From the NCBI GenBank assembly GCA_016926695.1, contig JAFGOB010000094.1, positions 1-26,278 of the forward strand: a DNA stretch of 26,278 nucleotides. The letters run 5' to 3'. The stretch is from Dehalococcoidales bacterium. GTDB taxonomy: Bacteria > Chloroflexota > Dehalococcoidia > Dehalococcoidales > UBA3254. Shown in pieces: positions 16,618 to 24,030 of the stretch (position 1 is its first letter; each line of letters starts with the position of its first letter). The notes beneath the pieces are model-generated. The model did no database searches, was not told the origin of the DNA, and worked only from the letters and a program-made list of their open reading frames with translations. The translations under genes were made by a program, and so were the position numbers.

Positions 16618-17574
16618 CTAGCTAAAGCGTACCCTTGGATCAAGATGACCGTAGGCAAGATCGACGAGCAGGTTTATGACCACAACAAATACCGCAATCA
16701 GCAGAATAATGGCCTGCACATAGGGGTAGTCCTGATTAGTGATTGAGGTAACCAGCAGTCTACCCATACCGGGAATGTTAAATACCATCTCTATCAGCAC
16801 TTCACCACCGATTATGTGGGTGAGACTGACGCCCGCCAGGGTTACGACCGGGATTATTCCGTTCCTCAAAGCATGCTTGAGAACAATGACTCTTTCCGCC
16901 AGTCCCTTGCTCCAGGCAGTCCGGATGTAGTCCTGGCGCATAACCTCCAGCAGGCTGGAACGGGTCTGGCGCGCCGTTCCGGAAAGGGGGTAGAGGGCCA
17001 GACAGGCTATTGGCATAAGAATCTTTTTAATATTCATCCCCAGATCGGTAAACGGCGAAGTATAACCCACGGCTGGTAGCCAGCCCAGTGCCAGAGCAAA
17101 GACGTACATCAGCACGATACCGAGCCAGAAATGGGGCACGGTTATCCCGATATTGGCGAATATAGTCACCACGGTATCTAACCATGTCCCGCGTCTTACC
17201 GCGGCGATAATCCCCAGCGGGATGCCTATCAGGTTTCCCACAATGAAAGCGGCTAACCCTACATTCAGGCTTATGAGAGCCCGTTTGAATATCTCCTGGC
17301 TGACAGGATTATGAGAATAGATAGAAATTCCGAAATCCCCTCTCAGTACATCGCCGACCCAATCAAAATACTGGACAACCATGGGTCTGTCCATGCCAAA
17401 TTCGTGCCTTAGCATATCCAGTTGTTCAGATGTGACCATGGTGGTCTGGCGCTGGGATACGATCAGTAATATCGGGTCGCCGGGGAGAAGACGCATGAAA
17501 AAGAACACAATGGTACCAATCAGGATAACAACGAAAAATGATTGTATTAGTCTGCGCACGATATACGTTGCCAT
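16618..17574 (-). CDS. dppB: ABC importer permease, DppB/OppB family
   Basis: 318 residues with six helices. It shows the family N-terminus (YIVRRLIQSFFVVILIGTIV), the periplasmic segment LRHEFGMDRPMVVQYFDW and GDFGISIYSHNPV, the EAA loop (YIRTAWSKGLAERVIVLKHALRN) and the C-terminal VDLAYGHLDPRVRF. It forms the translocation channel with DppC. AGGTGG lies 9 bases before the ATG. It follows the substrate-binding protein gene by 248 bases, a gap that contains a strong hairpin. That arrangement is common where the binding protein is made in excess of the permeases. Confidence 0.93.
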   Translation of the reverse strand: MATYIVRRLIQSFFVVILIGTIVFFFMRLLPGDPILLIVSQRQTTMVTSEQLDMLRHEFGMDRPMVVQYFDWVGDVLRGDFGISIYSHNPVSQEIFKRALISLNVGLAAFIVGNLIGIPLGIIAAVRRGTWLDTVVTIFANIGITVPHFWLGIVLMYVFALALGWLPAVGYTSPFTDLGMNIKKILMPIACLALYPLSGTARQTRSSLLEVMRQDYIRTAWSKGLAERVIVLKHALRNGIIPVVTLAGVSLTHIIGGEVLIEMVFNIPGMGRLLVTSITNQDYPYVQAIILLIAVFVVVINLLVDLAYGHLDPRVRFS

Positions 17575-17698
17575 AACTATGTACCACCTGTACGATGACT
17601 CACCCTATCTACAACCCTGGATGCCAGAGGCCGGTCACCAACCATTTTTAATATCCGGGAATTCAGCTATGATGATTTCTCGAAAGTCGCTACTTGCA

Positions 17699-17741
17699 AC
17701 CGCAAGCTGGAGCTATGATTCCCGTGGCTCCAGCCTGCGGT
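17699..17741. repeat. 15-bp hairpin between binding-protein and permease genes
   Basis: ACCGCAAGCTGGAGC and GCTCCAGCCTGCGGT pair with one mismatch around a 13-base loop. On the plus strand ATTTTTA follows; on the minus strand, the coding direction, no T-run follows. It probably acts as an mRNA processing or stabilising structure that raises binding-protein level over permeases; a plus-strand terminator is the alternative. Confidence 0.5.
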
Positions 17742-17822
17742 ATTTTTAATAAACCTCGACCAGGTTAGAACTTATCTCATAAATACCCTGACCTGTTAAT
17801 GTCTTGTATGATGAGATGCCTT

Positions 17823-19433
17823 TTATTTATCCAGCCAGACGTTGTTGGGCTGAAAGTATATCGCGAACCCGCGGGTAGCTGCACCGCTGTCCATGACATA
17901 GGGTTTCTCTGCCCAGCAAATCGAGGTGCTCCAGACAGGGAACATTATGGCATCCTCATAGGCAATCCTGAGACATTCTTTCATCAGGGCGATGTCCGCT
18001 TCCGGGGCCTGTATGCTTGTGTATACGGCATTGACCAGCTCTGGATCATCAAGTTTGACCATGAATCTGTTGACATCTTTGGTGAAGTGGGAGATCATAA
18101 CACGGTTATAGTTCGGTTCGGCGCCCATTCCGGTCAACACCACGCCTTCCCACGGCTCGCCCTCGCCGAACATGAAGTACTTGCCTGCCTCAAAGTATTC
18201 GATCTTGGTCTGGATGCCTACTTTGGACCAGTAGTCCTGCATGGCTACACTGGCTTCTCTGGGGAAGAAAGGCGGGGGAAAGAGGCTGGTTTCGAAACCA
18301 TTTTCATACCCGGCCTGTTTTAAAAGGGCCTTGGCCTTGTCAGGATCGTACCTGCGGCCGACGAAATCGGGATTATAAAGAGGAGATGTTTTCGGGACCA
18401 GTTGATACGGAGCATACCATTCGCCAAAACCCAGACTGATCATTGCCTCGCGGTCGATGGCATACTCTGCCGCCTCGCGCACTTCCAGTTTGGACCAGGG
18501 AGAACCGGGATTGGCCGCAGAAGGAATTGCCGCTGCGTTCGCTTCAAACAGCGACTTGATACCAAAACCAAGACTTTTCATGTCATAGCTTTCTTTACCC
18601 AGTTCGCACTGTATGATGTCCCCTTCCCCGGTCTGTGCGGCGGCTTTTCTGGCTGACCATTCGGGGACATATTTAATGGTAAAAGAATCAACATAGGGTT
18701 TGGGAGCATCCCAGTAGTTGGGATTTCTTACACCTTTGCAATCGACGTCCTGGGTATAATGATCGAACAGGTAGGGACCGGTTCCTACCGGATTCAGCCT
18801 GACCCAGTCGAGGCCTTTTTTCGAGTAGGCGGTCGGAGAGATCATAAAGGTATTTTCAGTAAACTCCACAATTTCGGTGTTTTGCCATTTCTTCAGATTA
18901 ACTTTGAAGGTGTAGTCGTCAATAATCTCGGTGGATAACCAGTTGCTCTTTCTTTTGAGCGTAATATGCTGGTCGCACATCCATTTTGCGGTCTCCGCAT
19001 TGAAGTCCGTACCATCGTGGTACTTGACGCCCTTGCGGAGATGGAAAGTGAGAGACTTCTCGGCAGTATCTGTCTCGTAGGATAAAGCCAGACAGGGCTG
19101 GTAGGTCATATCGGACATATGTTTGAAGAGTCCCTCAAAAAAGAGTGAAGCGGTAGAGTTAATTTCACCAAAAGCTTCGGGTTGCCAGCCAACGGCTCCG
19201 GATACGCTGCGCCATAGCATTGTTACATCGCCGCCGGTTTTAATATTTGCCGCCGGTTTTGAGGTGGCAGGAGCGGACGCTGCTGGTGCGGACGCTGCCG
19301 GTGCGGATGCTGCCGGTGCAGGTTTAGTTGCCGGAGCGGCTGCCGGGGCGGATGTGGTTGTTTCTTTTTCGCTACATCCGATGAAGATCAGAGCGCAGAT
19401 CAGGAATAAGGATAATATGAGTAATTTTCGCAT
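17823..19433 (-). CDS. Substrate-binding lipoprotein of the ABC importer (SBP_bac_5 / DppA-type)
   Basis: 536 residues from ATG 19433, chosen for the AGGAGG 6 bases upstream and because a lipoprotein signal then starts at residue 1 (lipobox IFIGC, C20); a longer frame to 19526 has neither. A low-complexity Ala/Pro/Ser linker (about 28-65) follows, tethering the protein to the membrane. The SBP family 5 fold comes next: LRKGVKYHDGTDFNAE, VGTGPYLFDHY, NPNYWDAPKPYVDSFTIKYVPE, REAAEYAIDREAMISLGFGEW and DPDKAKALLKQAGYENGFET. It captures the substrate outside the membrane and delivers it to DppBC. Such proteins bind peptides but also diverse small molecules. Position beside aromatic-type enzymes suggests a non-peptide ligand, which is inference. 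A consensus promoter lies upstream. Confidence 0.93.
   Translation of the reverse strand: MRKLLILSLFLICALIFIGCSEKETTTSAPAAAPATKPAPAASAPAASAPAASAPATSKPAANIKTGGDVTMLWRSVSGAVGWQPEAFGEINSTASLFFEGLFKHMSDMTYQPCLALSYETDTAEKSLTFHLRKGVKYHDGTDFNAETAKWMCDQHITLKRKSNWLSTEIIDDYTFKVNLKKWQNTEIVEFTENTFMISPTAYSKKGLDWVRLNPVGTGPYLFDHYTQDVDCKGVRNPNYWDAPKPYVDSFTIKYVPEWSARKAAAQTGEGDIIQCELGKESYDMKSLGFGIKSLFEANAAAIPSAANPGSPWSKLEVREAAEYAIDREAMISLGFGEWYAPYQLVPKTSPLYNPDFVGRRYDPDKAKALLKQAGYENGFETSLFPPPFFPREASVAMQDYWSKVGIQTKIEYFEAGKYFMFGEGEPWEGVVLTGMGAEPNYNRVMISHFTKDVNRFMVKLDDPELVNAVYTSIQAPEADIALMKECLRIAYEDAIMFPVWSTSICWAEKPYVMDSGAATRGFAIYFQPNNVWLDK
19273..19317. repeat. Three tandem 15-bp repeats in the lipoprotein linker
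   Basis: Three near-identical 15-base units (GCGGACGCTGCTGGT and two variants) encode repeated Ala-Pro-Ala-Ala-Ser in the linker after the lipid-anchored Cys. Copy number is likely variable by slippage and would change linker length without a frameshift. Confidence 0.7.
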
Positions 19434-19557
19434 TTTGCCCTCCTTTTTTGTCCTTAAATGTTGATCGCAAATGATCATGCAATAAATAACTATCCAGCAA
19501 TCGACGTAACCGCCAGCAGCAGGCAACTCTTAAGCTGGAAACCAATTTTAGAAAGCA

Positions 19558-19586
19558 ATTATACAACGGTTATGCATATTTGTCAA
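19558..19586 (-). promoter_or_regulatory. Consensus sigma-70 promoter for the ABC importer genes
   Basis: On the minus strand, TTGACA (19586-19581), a 17-base spacer and TATAAT (19563-19558): a perfect match in both boxes and spacing. Transcription should begin near 19551 and leave a leader of about 118 bases before the lipoprotein start. It suggests strong expression unless a repressor blocks it; I see no clear operator. Confidence 0.8.
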
Positions 19587-19812
19587 TACATTATTACAAT
19601 ATCTCGTTCATTCATGAGAATTCATTACCATATTTTTACATGATTGGGCAATATAATAGACCAAATAATACATATTTGAATAATATATACGGTATTGAGA
19701 TCAACGGGTATTATACCGGCAGGATGATTTGATAAGAAGAACAATAAAGGCAACTAAAAGAATTAGTGATTTTCCCAGTACAGGACTATTGATCAAACCG
19801 GCCGTGGGCCTT

Positions 19813-19853
19813 CGTGCGCCGCTGGCGAGGTCTTCCCTCGCCAGCGGCGCACG
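19813..19853. repeat. Perfect 18-bp hairpin
   Basis: CGTGCGCCGCTGGCGAGG and its exact complement flank a 5-base loop (TCTTC). It is very G/C-rich compared with its surroundings and has no T-run on either side. It lies downstream of the DUF169-cupin unit and upstream of the importer promoter. It could be a factor-assisted terminator, an RNA end protector or a mobile REP-like palindrome. Confidence 0.75.
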
Positions 19854-19918
19854 TTAATGGGTCAAGGAGTGAAAATACAGCAATTACCAGGCAGGCAAAC
19901 ATTTTCAATAAAGCACCG

Positions 19919-19983
19919 GTGTAGCGCTACAGTTACAGGCTGTTTTTTAATTCAGAACACTTTAAAACCAGGTATGAGACACT
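19919..19983. repeat. Possible second MITE-like element
   Basis: It opens with GTGTAGCG and closes with GTATGAGACACT, the latter identical to 11972-11983. The interior differs in sequence and length. The relationship is suggestive only. Confidence 0.25.
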
Positions 19984-20032
19984 CCCCATATCAGGCTAAA
20001 AGTAGAACCGATGGTTTTTGGGCGCCGGTGTA

Positions 20033-20473
20033 CTACTTGATGTCTGTTTTTGTATACATCCCCGTCATACCGACGCCGAAATGGAAAATGGGCCGGTCCG
20101 CTTTGCGGACGATCATCGGGCAGTGCTGTAGTCCTGCCGGAATAAAGACGGCGCAGCTCCTGGTAAGCATGTACTTTTCATCTGCCAGCCAGATTTCGAC
20201 TTCTCCATAGAGGTTCCACGGGTCTTCGGGATTTGACCCGTAGAAAGCCAATACCTCATCGAAATCATGCGTATGGGCCTGTGGGCCGGTGTCGGAGCCA
20301 ATCAGGAACCAGCATACATCCAGCAAAAAAGCCCCCTTGGGGTATTCGTTATCAAAGTATGTCATGCTGGTCATCCTTTTCTCGATATCCGGAGGGATGA
20401 TCATTCCTTTGGGTACTATTCTGTTGGGTTTGGGTTTGTAAATAATGTTCTTCTCGTACTTGAGTTCAGCCAT
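20033..20473 (-). CDS. Cupin-fold protein, family member B (146 aa)
   Basis: 146 residues with one cupin barrel of the same family as the genes at 7563 and 11994. Motif 1 is H67-x-H69-x3-E73 (HTHDFDEVLAFYG); motif 2 is IPAGLQHCP with H117. The family block is present but altered (GSNPEDPWNLYGEVEIWL), and the following LGPE-like segment is shortened. The N-terminus has a distinct region (VPKGMIIPPDIEKR). AAGGAG lies about 12 bases before the ATG. It begins 88 bases after the DUF169 gene and is probably cotranscribed with it. Metal-dependent chemistry is likely; the reaction is unknown. Confidence 0.85.
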   Translation of the reverse strand: MAELKYEKNIIYKPKPNRIVPKGMIIPPDIEKRMTSMTYFDNEYPKGAFLLDVCWFLIGSDTGPQAHTHDFDEVLAFYGSNPEDPWNLYGEVEIWLADEKYMLTRSCAVFIPAGLQHCPMIVRKADRPIFHFGVGMTGMYTKTDIK

Positions 20474-20561
20474 GTCTTTTTTTTTCTCCTTATCTTAGAA
20501 TATCCGGATACCGGGGACAGGATCCGTCTTTGATCATCTTTTTTAGACTGACAGTTTGGAC

Positions 20562-21305
20562 TTATTTCTGTACATCCAGCCCCCAGGTCCTGAACAAATT
20601 TTTGTAAATTTCGGGTTGAGGAAAATCAGGCCTCATCAGCATATTGTGTCTGGTATAGGCCCATTCCTTTTCTTCTCCTTGTTTGAGATCGGACACAAAC
20701 CTTTCCAGTTTATCCCCGGGTACGGAGAACATCATCTCATCTTCCCCGGTAAGCGCCCGCTGAAATTCTCCCGGATCGGGCAGGACTACACGGTACTGGC
20801 CGGTTAACATAACACTCACGACGGCGTGACCGCAGGAGGGAGGGTAGAAATGGCCGTTTACCATCAACGCATCTTCCATCTTTATTGACAGAAGCAGGCC
20901 TCTCAGTTGAGCGGTATTGGTATATATTATCACCACATCAGGTATAAAAGCGGCCTTTTTCAAAGGCGCCGTGACAATTCCGACATATTTGCCATACTCA
21001 AAGCAATCGTAAGGATGGGTAACTGTACCGGCGGATTCCGGTCTTTCCGCCATTCCGTAGGCCATCAGTGCAGCCGGGCACCAGTGGTCTTCTATCAACA
21101 TGGCCACGGTCTCTTTATCGCGACGTGACAGGGCAAAGGCCTGGCATTGGGCCAGGTGATAGCCCCGATCTTTTCTGGGCCGGATAGCCCCCTCCGGGAT
21201 ATCTTCTTCCTTCTCCAGCATTTTTACAGCTACCGGAGACGTCCTCAGCATCAGCAGTCTCTCAAGCTCTTCTCCATATTGATTGAATTCGCTCAGCGTT
21301 GGCAT
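20562..21305 (-). CDS. DUF169 family protein
   Basis: 247 residues. The DUF169 signature is clear: YGEELERLLMLRTSPVAV at 10-27, then a conserved Cys with AQCQAFALSR (C54), EDHWCPAA (C76) and PPSCGHA (C158). The three Cys could bind a metal or Fe-S centre, which is inference. The family is uncharacterised, often found in anaerobes and archaea near redox or C1-metabolism genes. AAGGAGG precedes the ATG by 7-9 bases. A promoter candidate about 315 bases upstream would give a long structured leader. It is the first gene of a two-gene unit with cupin B. Confidence 0.85.
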   Translation of the reverse strand: MPTLSEFNQYGEELERLLMLRTSPVAVKMLEKEEDIPEGAIRPRKDRGYHLAQCQAFALSRRDKETVAMLIEDHWCPAALMAYGMAERPESAGTVTHPYDCFEYGKYVGIVTAPLKKAAFIPDVVIIYTNTAQLRGLLLSIKMEDALMVNGHFYPPSCGHAVVSVMLTGQYRVVLPDPGEFQRALTGEDEMMFSVPGDKLERFVSDLKQGEEKEWAYTRHNMLMRPDFPQPEIYKNLFRTWGLDVQK

Positions 21306-21619
21306 ACCACATACCTCCTTCTTCTTTGCCTGTTATCGAATTGCTGCGAAAGCTATTTCATATTCCAGTCTCTGGAATCAGCGGAATCCATTACAGTAGC
21401 TTGTCGGCGGCGCCGCGAAGTATAAAAGGGTTCCCTCTCTTACTCAGAAGTACGAAAATTCACTGTCATGCCGGAGGAGTCCTGCCTTTTTATCTCCACT
21501 GGACTCCTAAGCCTCTCAGGGCGGGACTCTGGTAACCGCCGCTCGTTTCATTCACGCTGGCTGTACCATTATTCATGAAATGACTGAAATATGAGAAAGT
21601 ATTCTCTGAAATAACAAAA
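21306..21619 (-). promoter_or_regulatory. Long leader of the DUF169-cupin unit with an 8-bp hairpin
   Basis: The roughly 300 bases between the proposed promoter and the DUF169 start contain no gene in the minus direction that I believe. AGGAGTCC/GGACTCCT (21475-21508, 18-base loop) forms a hairpin, and a G/C-rich palindromic stretch (GGCGGCGCCGC) lies near 21410. I could not match it to a known riboswitch. Confidence 0.35.
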
Positions 21620-21649
21620 ATTATAATACATAATTGCATCAATTGGCAA
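21620..21649 (-). promoter_or_regulatory. Sigma-70-like promoter upstream of the DUF169 gene
   Basis: TTGCCA (21649-21644), an 18-base spacer and TATAAT (21625-21620) on the minus strand. The -10 is perfect and the -35 has one or two changes. Confidence 0.5.
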
Positions 21650-21737
21650 ATTATGATTGATTGAATTCGTAGATTGTTTTCTATGAATAGTCGCTTGACA
21701 GGCAGTCGTATATCCATATACAAAAAATGCCGATTAA

Positions 21738-21992
21738 CCGGACACAGAGTCCGTCATTATCGTTCATGGAGTTACGAGTAAATTACATAAAAAGGGAAAC
21801 ATACTTGAACGTCAAGGAAAATATTTGTGCATATTACCAACTGAACGGGTATTTAATCCGCATAGCGAAGGTCCTGGGTTTGTGTTGATCCGTAAAAGAA
21901 AGTCCACAAAAAAAGTAAATTGGATTATGCCGGCTACACCCGGATATAAAAATCACTTTTTAAGCTATGGCTCAAGTGCAAATAAGGTATAA
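21738..21992 (+). pseudogene. Small gene remnant, paralogue of the ORF at 5786
   Basis: An open frame of 84 codons bounded by stops, without ATG or GTG in its first half and without a ribosome-binding site. Bases 21750-21875 match 5876-6001 at 102 of 126 positions in the same frame (VIIVHG, KKGNILERQGKY, VFNPHSEGPG). The C-terminus is longer than in the other copy (VNWIMPATPGYKNHF). I do not recognise the family. Two decayed copies in 26 kb suggest a small repeated or mobile gene. Confidence 0.45.
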
Positions 21993-22231
21993 AAATCAAA
22001 ATCCACCCCACCCTGAGGATGCTGGCCGACGGGAGATAAGGAAGCGTCGGTATCCGGCATGACACCTACACGAAGGCAATAAACAGATTAATCGACCTTT
22101 TTGTACTAATGTCAGATGTTGAAACCTGAAAAATCATCAAGTGTGCAAACAGGTGTGCAAAATTGTAGTGATTGCACAAAATCAGGATGCTGCTTTCAGA
22201 CAAACATGACGCTCTTTTGCTGATTCCGACA

Positions 22232-23989
22232 TTATCTCCGTTTTAGTATTTCGGGTATCATTCTGAGTTTAGCCAAAAGAGGCGCAGAGGTGCCCCAGGC
22301 CCTGGCCATGGCTTCAGCTCTGGCATCATATGAAGGCATTTCATCAGGATCGATTATTACGTCGACCACGGTTGGTCTGTCATTTTCCAGTGCTTGTTGA
22401 ACCACCGGTTGAATATCTTCAGGTCTGGAGATTCTCAACCCTGCAGCCCCCATTGATTCAGCTAACTTAACGAAATCAGGATTGATAAACTCTGAAGCTA
22501 TCGTTCGCCCTTTAAACATGACATTTTGAAGATCGCCTATCATAGCCAATTTTTGGTTATTTAAGATAAACCACTTAACAGGGATTTTATAATTAACCGC
22601 TGTAATTACCTCCATGCCTTGCATTTGAAAATCACCGTCTCCGCAAATACACAGTACCTTTTTACCCGGAGCAGCCAATTGCCCGCCGATAGAGGCTGAG
22701 ACGCCATAACCCATTGAAGCCAGAGATGAGCAAATAAAGAATGTTTTAGGGCCGAGAGATGGGAAGAAACCCTCCAACCAGGGCAAGGTATTGCCGATGT
22801 CTCCAAAAACAATAGCGTCCCTGGGTAATATATCTCTCAAGGACTTCAGAAAATATTGAGGCTTGATAGGATAACTGGCTGTTGTCATTTTAGGGTCTGC
22901 AAAATATTCTCTTTGTCGCTTGAATTCAATTATCTTTTGTTTATCCACCAACGCCCCTGGTCCGCTCTTGTGCTTCAATTCTGCTATCAATTGGCCCAAT
23001 ACCACTTTGGCTTCGCCCATGATCCCCACTGTTGTCGTGTAATTTTTGCTTATTTCCCAGATGTCAATGTCAATTTGTATCAAAGCTGTCGAAGGTTGAA
23101 ACCGTTTATCCCAGGCATGGCTGGTAAATTCACTAAAGCTTGTACCCACCGCCACTAAAACATCTATTCCGGACCGCAGGTATTTATTTGCCGCGTTGGT
23201 ACCGTAAAGGCCGAGGCAACCCAGGCAAAGATCATGATCTTCCGGAATCAGACCCTTCGCTCTTAAAGTAGTTGCAACCGGTATTCCATATTTTTCTGCC
23301 AGTTCTATAAGTTCGACACTGCTATCCATAGCTCCGGCTCCAGCTAAAATGGCCGGATTTTTCGCCGCAAGAATAAGGTCAGCCGCTTTTGTAATAGTTA
23401 CTTCAGGTCCTGCCGAAGAATACCGTTCTATTCTCTCTTTCAACCAATCTTTTTCAATTTCAATATTGGTAGCGAATACCTCAGACATTATATCCAGTTG
23501 AGATGGGCCTGGTCGTCCGTTAAGAGATACCCTGAGTGCATTTCTTAAAGCTTCATGTAGTTTTTGTCCGCTGTAAACACGGGTAGAATATTTCGATATC
23601 GCACTAAACATCTCCAGGTGGTCAACCGTCCTGCCTTCGCCGGTAGCTTCCTGAAGAGCTCCTTTTCCCACAGCGCTGCTCCCTACCTGAGCCGTAATCA
23701 CCAGAACCGGAATGGAATCCATATATGCAGAAGCTATTCCGGTAATCAAGTTGGTAGCTCCCGGACCGACGGTACCGGTGCATACTCCAAAACCGCCGTT
23801 CACCTGGGCGTAACCAACAGCCATGAAAGAGGCTCCGCTCTCATGTTTTGTTAAAATCGGAGAGATTTCCCGGCTATCGTAAAGAGCATCATAAAACTTT
23901 AAAAGATGTCCTCCCGGAATTCCGAAAATGTATTTAACATTGTTGGATTCCAAGGATTTCACCAATAGTTGTGCTCCGGATAGTTGCAT
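22232..23989 (-). CDS. Thiamine-diphosphate-dependent enzyme, acetolactate-synthase-like
   Basis: 585 residues with the three-domain ThDP fold: N-terminal pyrimidine-binding domain (FGIPGG at 22-27, catalytic Glu E50 in KHESGA, GPGATNLITGIASAYMDS), central domain (AILAGAGAM...GIPVATTLRAKG) and C-terminal diphosphate-binding domain (GDGDFQMQG at 450-458 ending at NN 477-478). Closest in pattern to IlvB/acetolactate synthase. However, the GTDAFQE-like segment is replaced by GKGALQEATGEGRT, and no small regulatory subunit is nearby, so biosynthesis of branched amino acids is not assured. Related enzymes that open cyclic 1,2-diketones (cyclohexane-1,2-dione hydrolase, IolD) also belong here. AAGGAG lies 8 bases before the ATG. 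It follows the SDR gene by 41 bases and forms an operon with it. Confidence 0.88.
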   Translation of the reverse strand: MQLSGAQLLVKSLESNNVKYIFGIPGGHLLKFYDALYDSREISPILTKHESGASFMAVGYAQVNGGFGVCTGTVGPGATNLITGIASAYMDSIPVLVITAQVGSSAVGKGALQEATGEGRTVDHLEMFSAISKYSTRVYSGQKLHEALRNALRVSLNGRPGPSQLDIMSEVFATNIEIEKDWLKERIERYSSAGPEVTITKAADLILAAKNPAILAGAGAMDSSVELIELAEKYGIPVATTLRAKGLIPEDHDLCLGCLGLYGTNAANKYLRSGIDVLVAVGTSFSEFTSHAWDKRFQPSTALIQIDIDIWEISKNYTTTVGIMGEAKVVLGQLIAELKHKSGPGALVDKQKIIEFKRQREYFADPKMTTASYPIKPQYFLKSLRDILPRDAIVFGDIGNTLPWLEGFFPSLGPKTFFICSSLASMGYGVSASIGGQLAAPGKKVLCICGDGDFQMQGMEVITAVNYKIPVKWFILNNQKLAMIGDLQNVMFKGRTIASEFINPDFVKLAESMGAAGLRISRPEDIQPVVQQALENDRPTVVDVIIDPDEMPSYDARAEAMARAWGTSAPLLAKLRMIPEILKRR

Positions 23990-24030
23990 AATGCACTCCT
24001 TAAAACTGGTATTCTAAATCCTTTCGCGGG

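Larger units (their letters stand above)
19587..20032. other. Intergenic stretch between the importer promoter and the upstream cupin gene
   Basis: No credible gene. It contains an A/T-rich segment (about 19590-19710), the long hairpin at 19813-19853 and the MITE-like segment at 19919-19983. Confidence 0.6.

Noticed and set aside
21993..22231. Possible gene or array in the gap after the ThDP enzyme
   Set aside because: Only short TGTGCAAA-type direct repeats near 22140-22180 are visible; too few and too short for an iteron or CRISPR claim.
22232..23989. Assigning the ThDP enzyme as biosynthetic acetolactate synthase (ilvB)
   Set aside because: Core motifs fit, but there is no regulatory-subunit gene or branched-chain amino acid context, and a family-specific segment differs; only the broader family is claimed.
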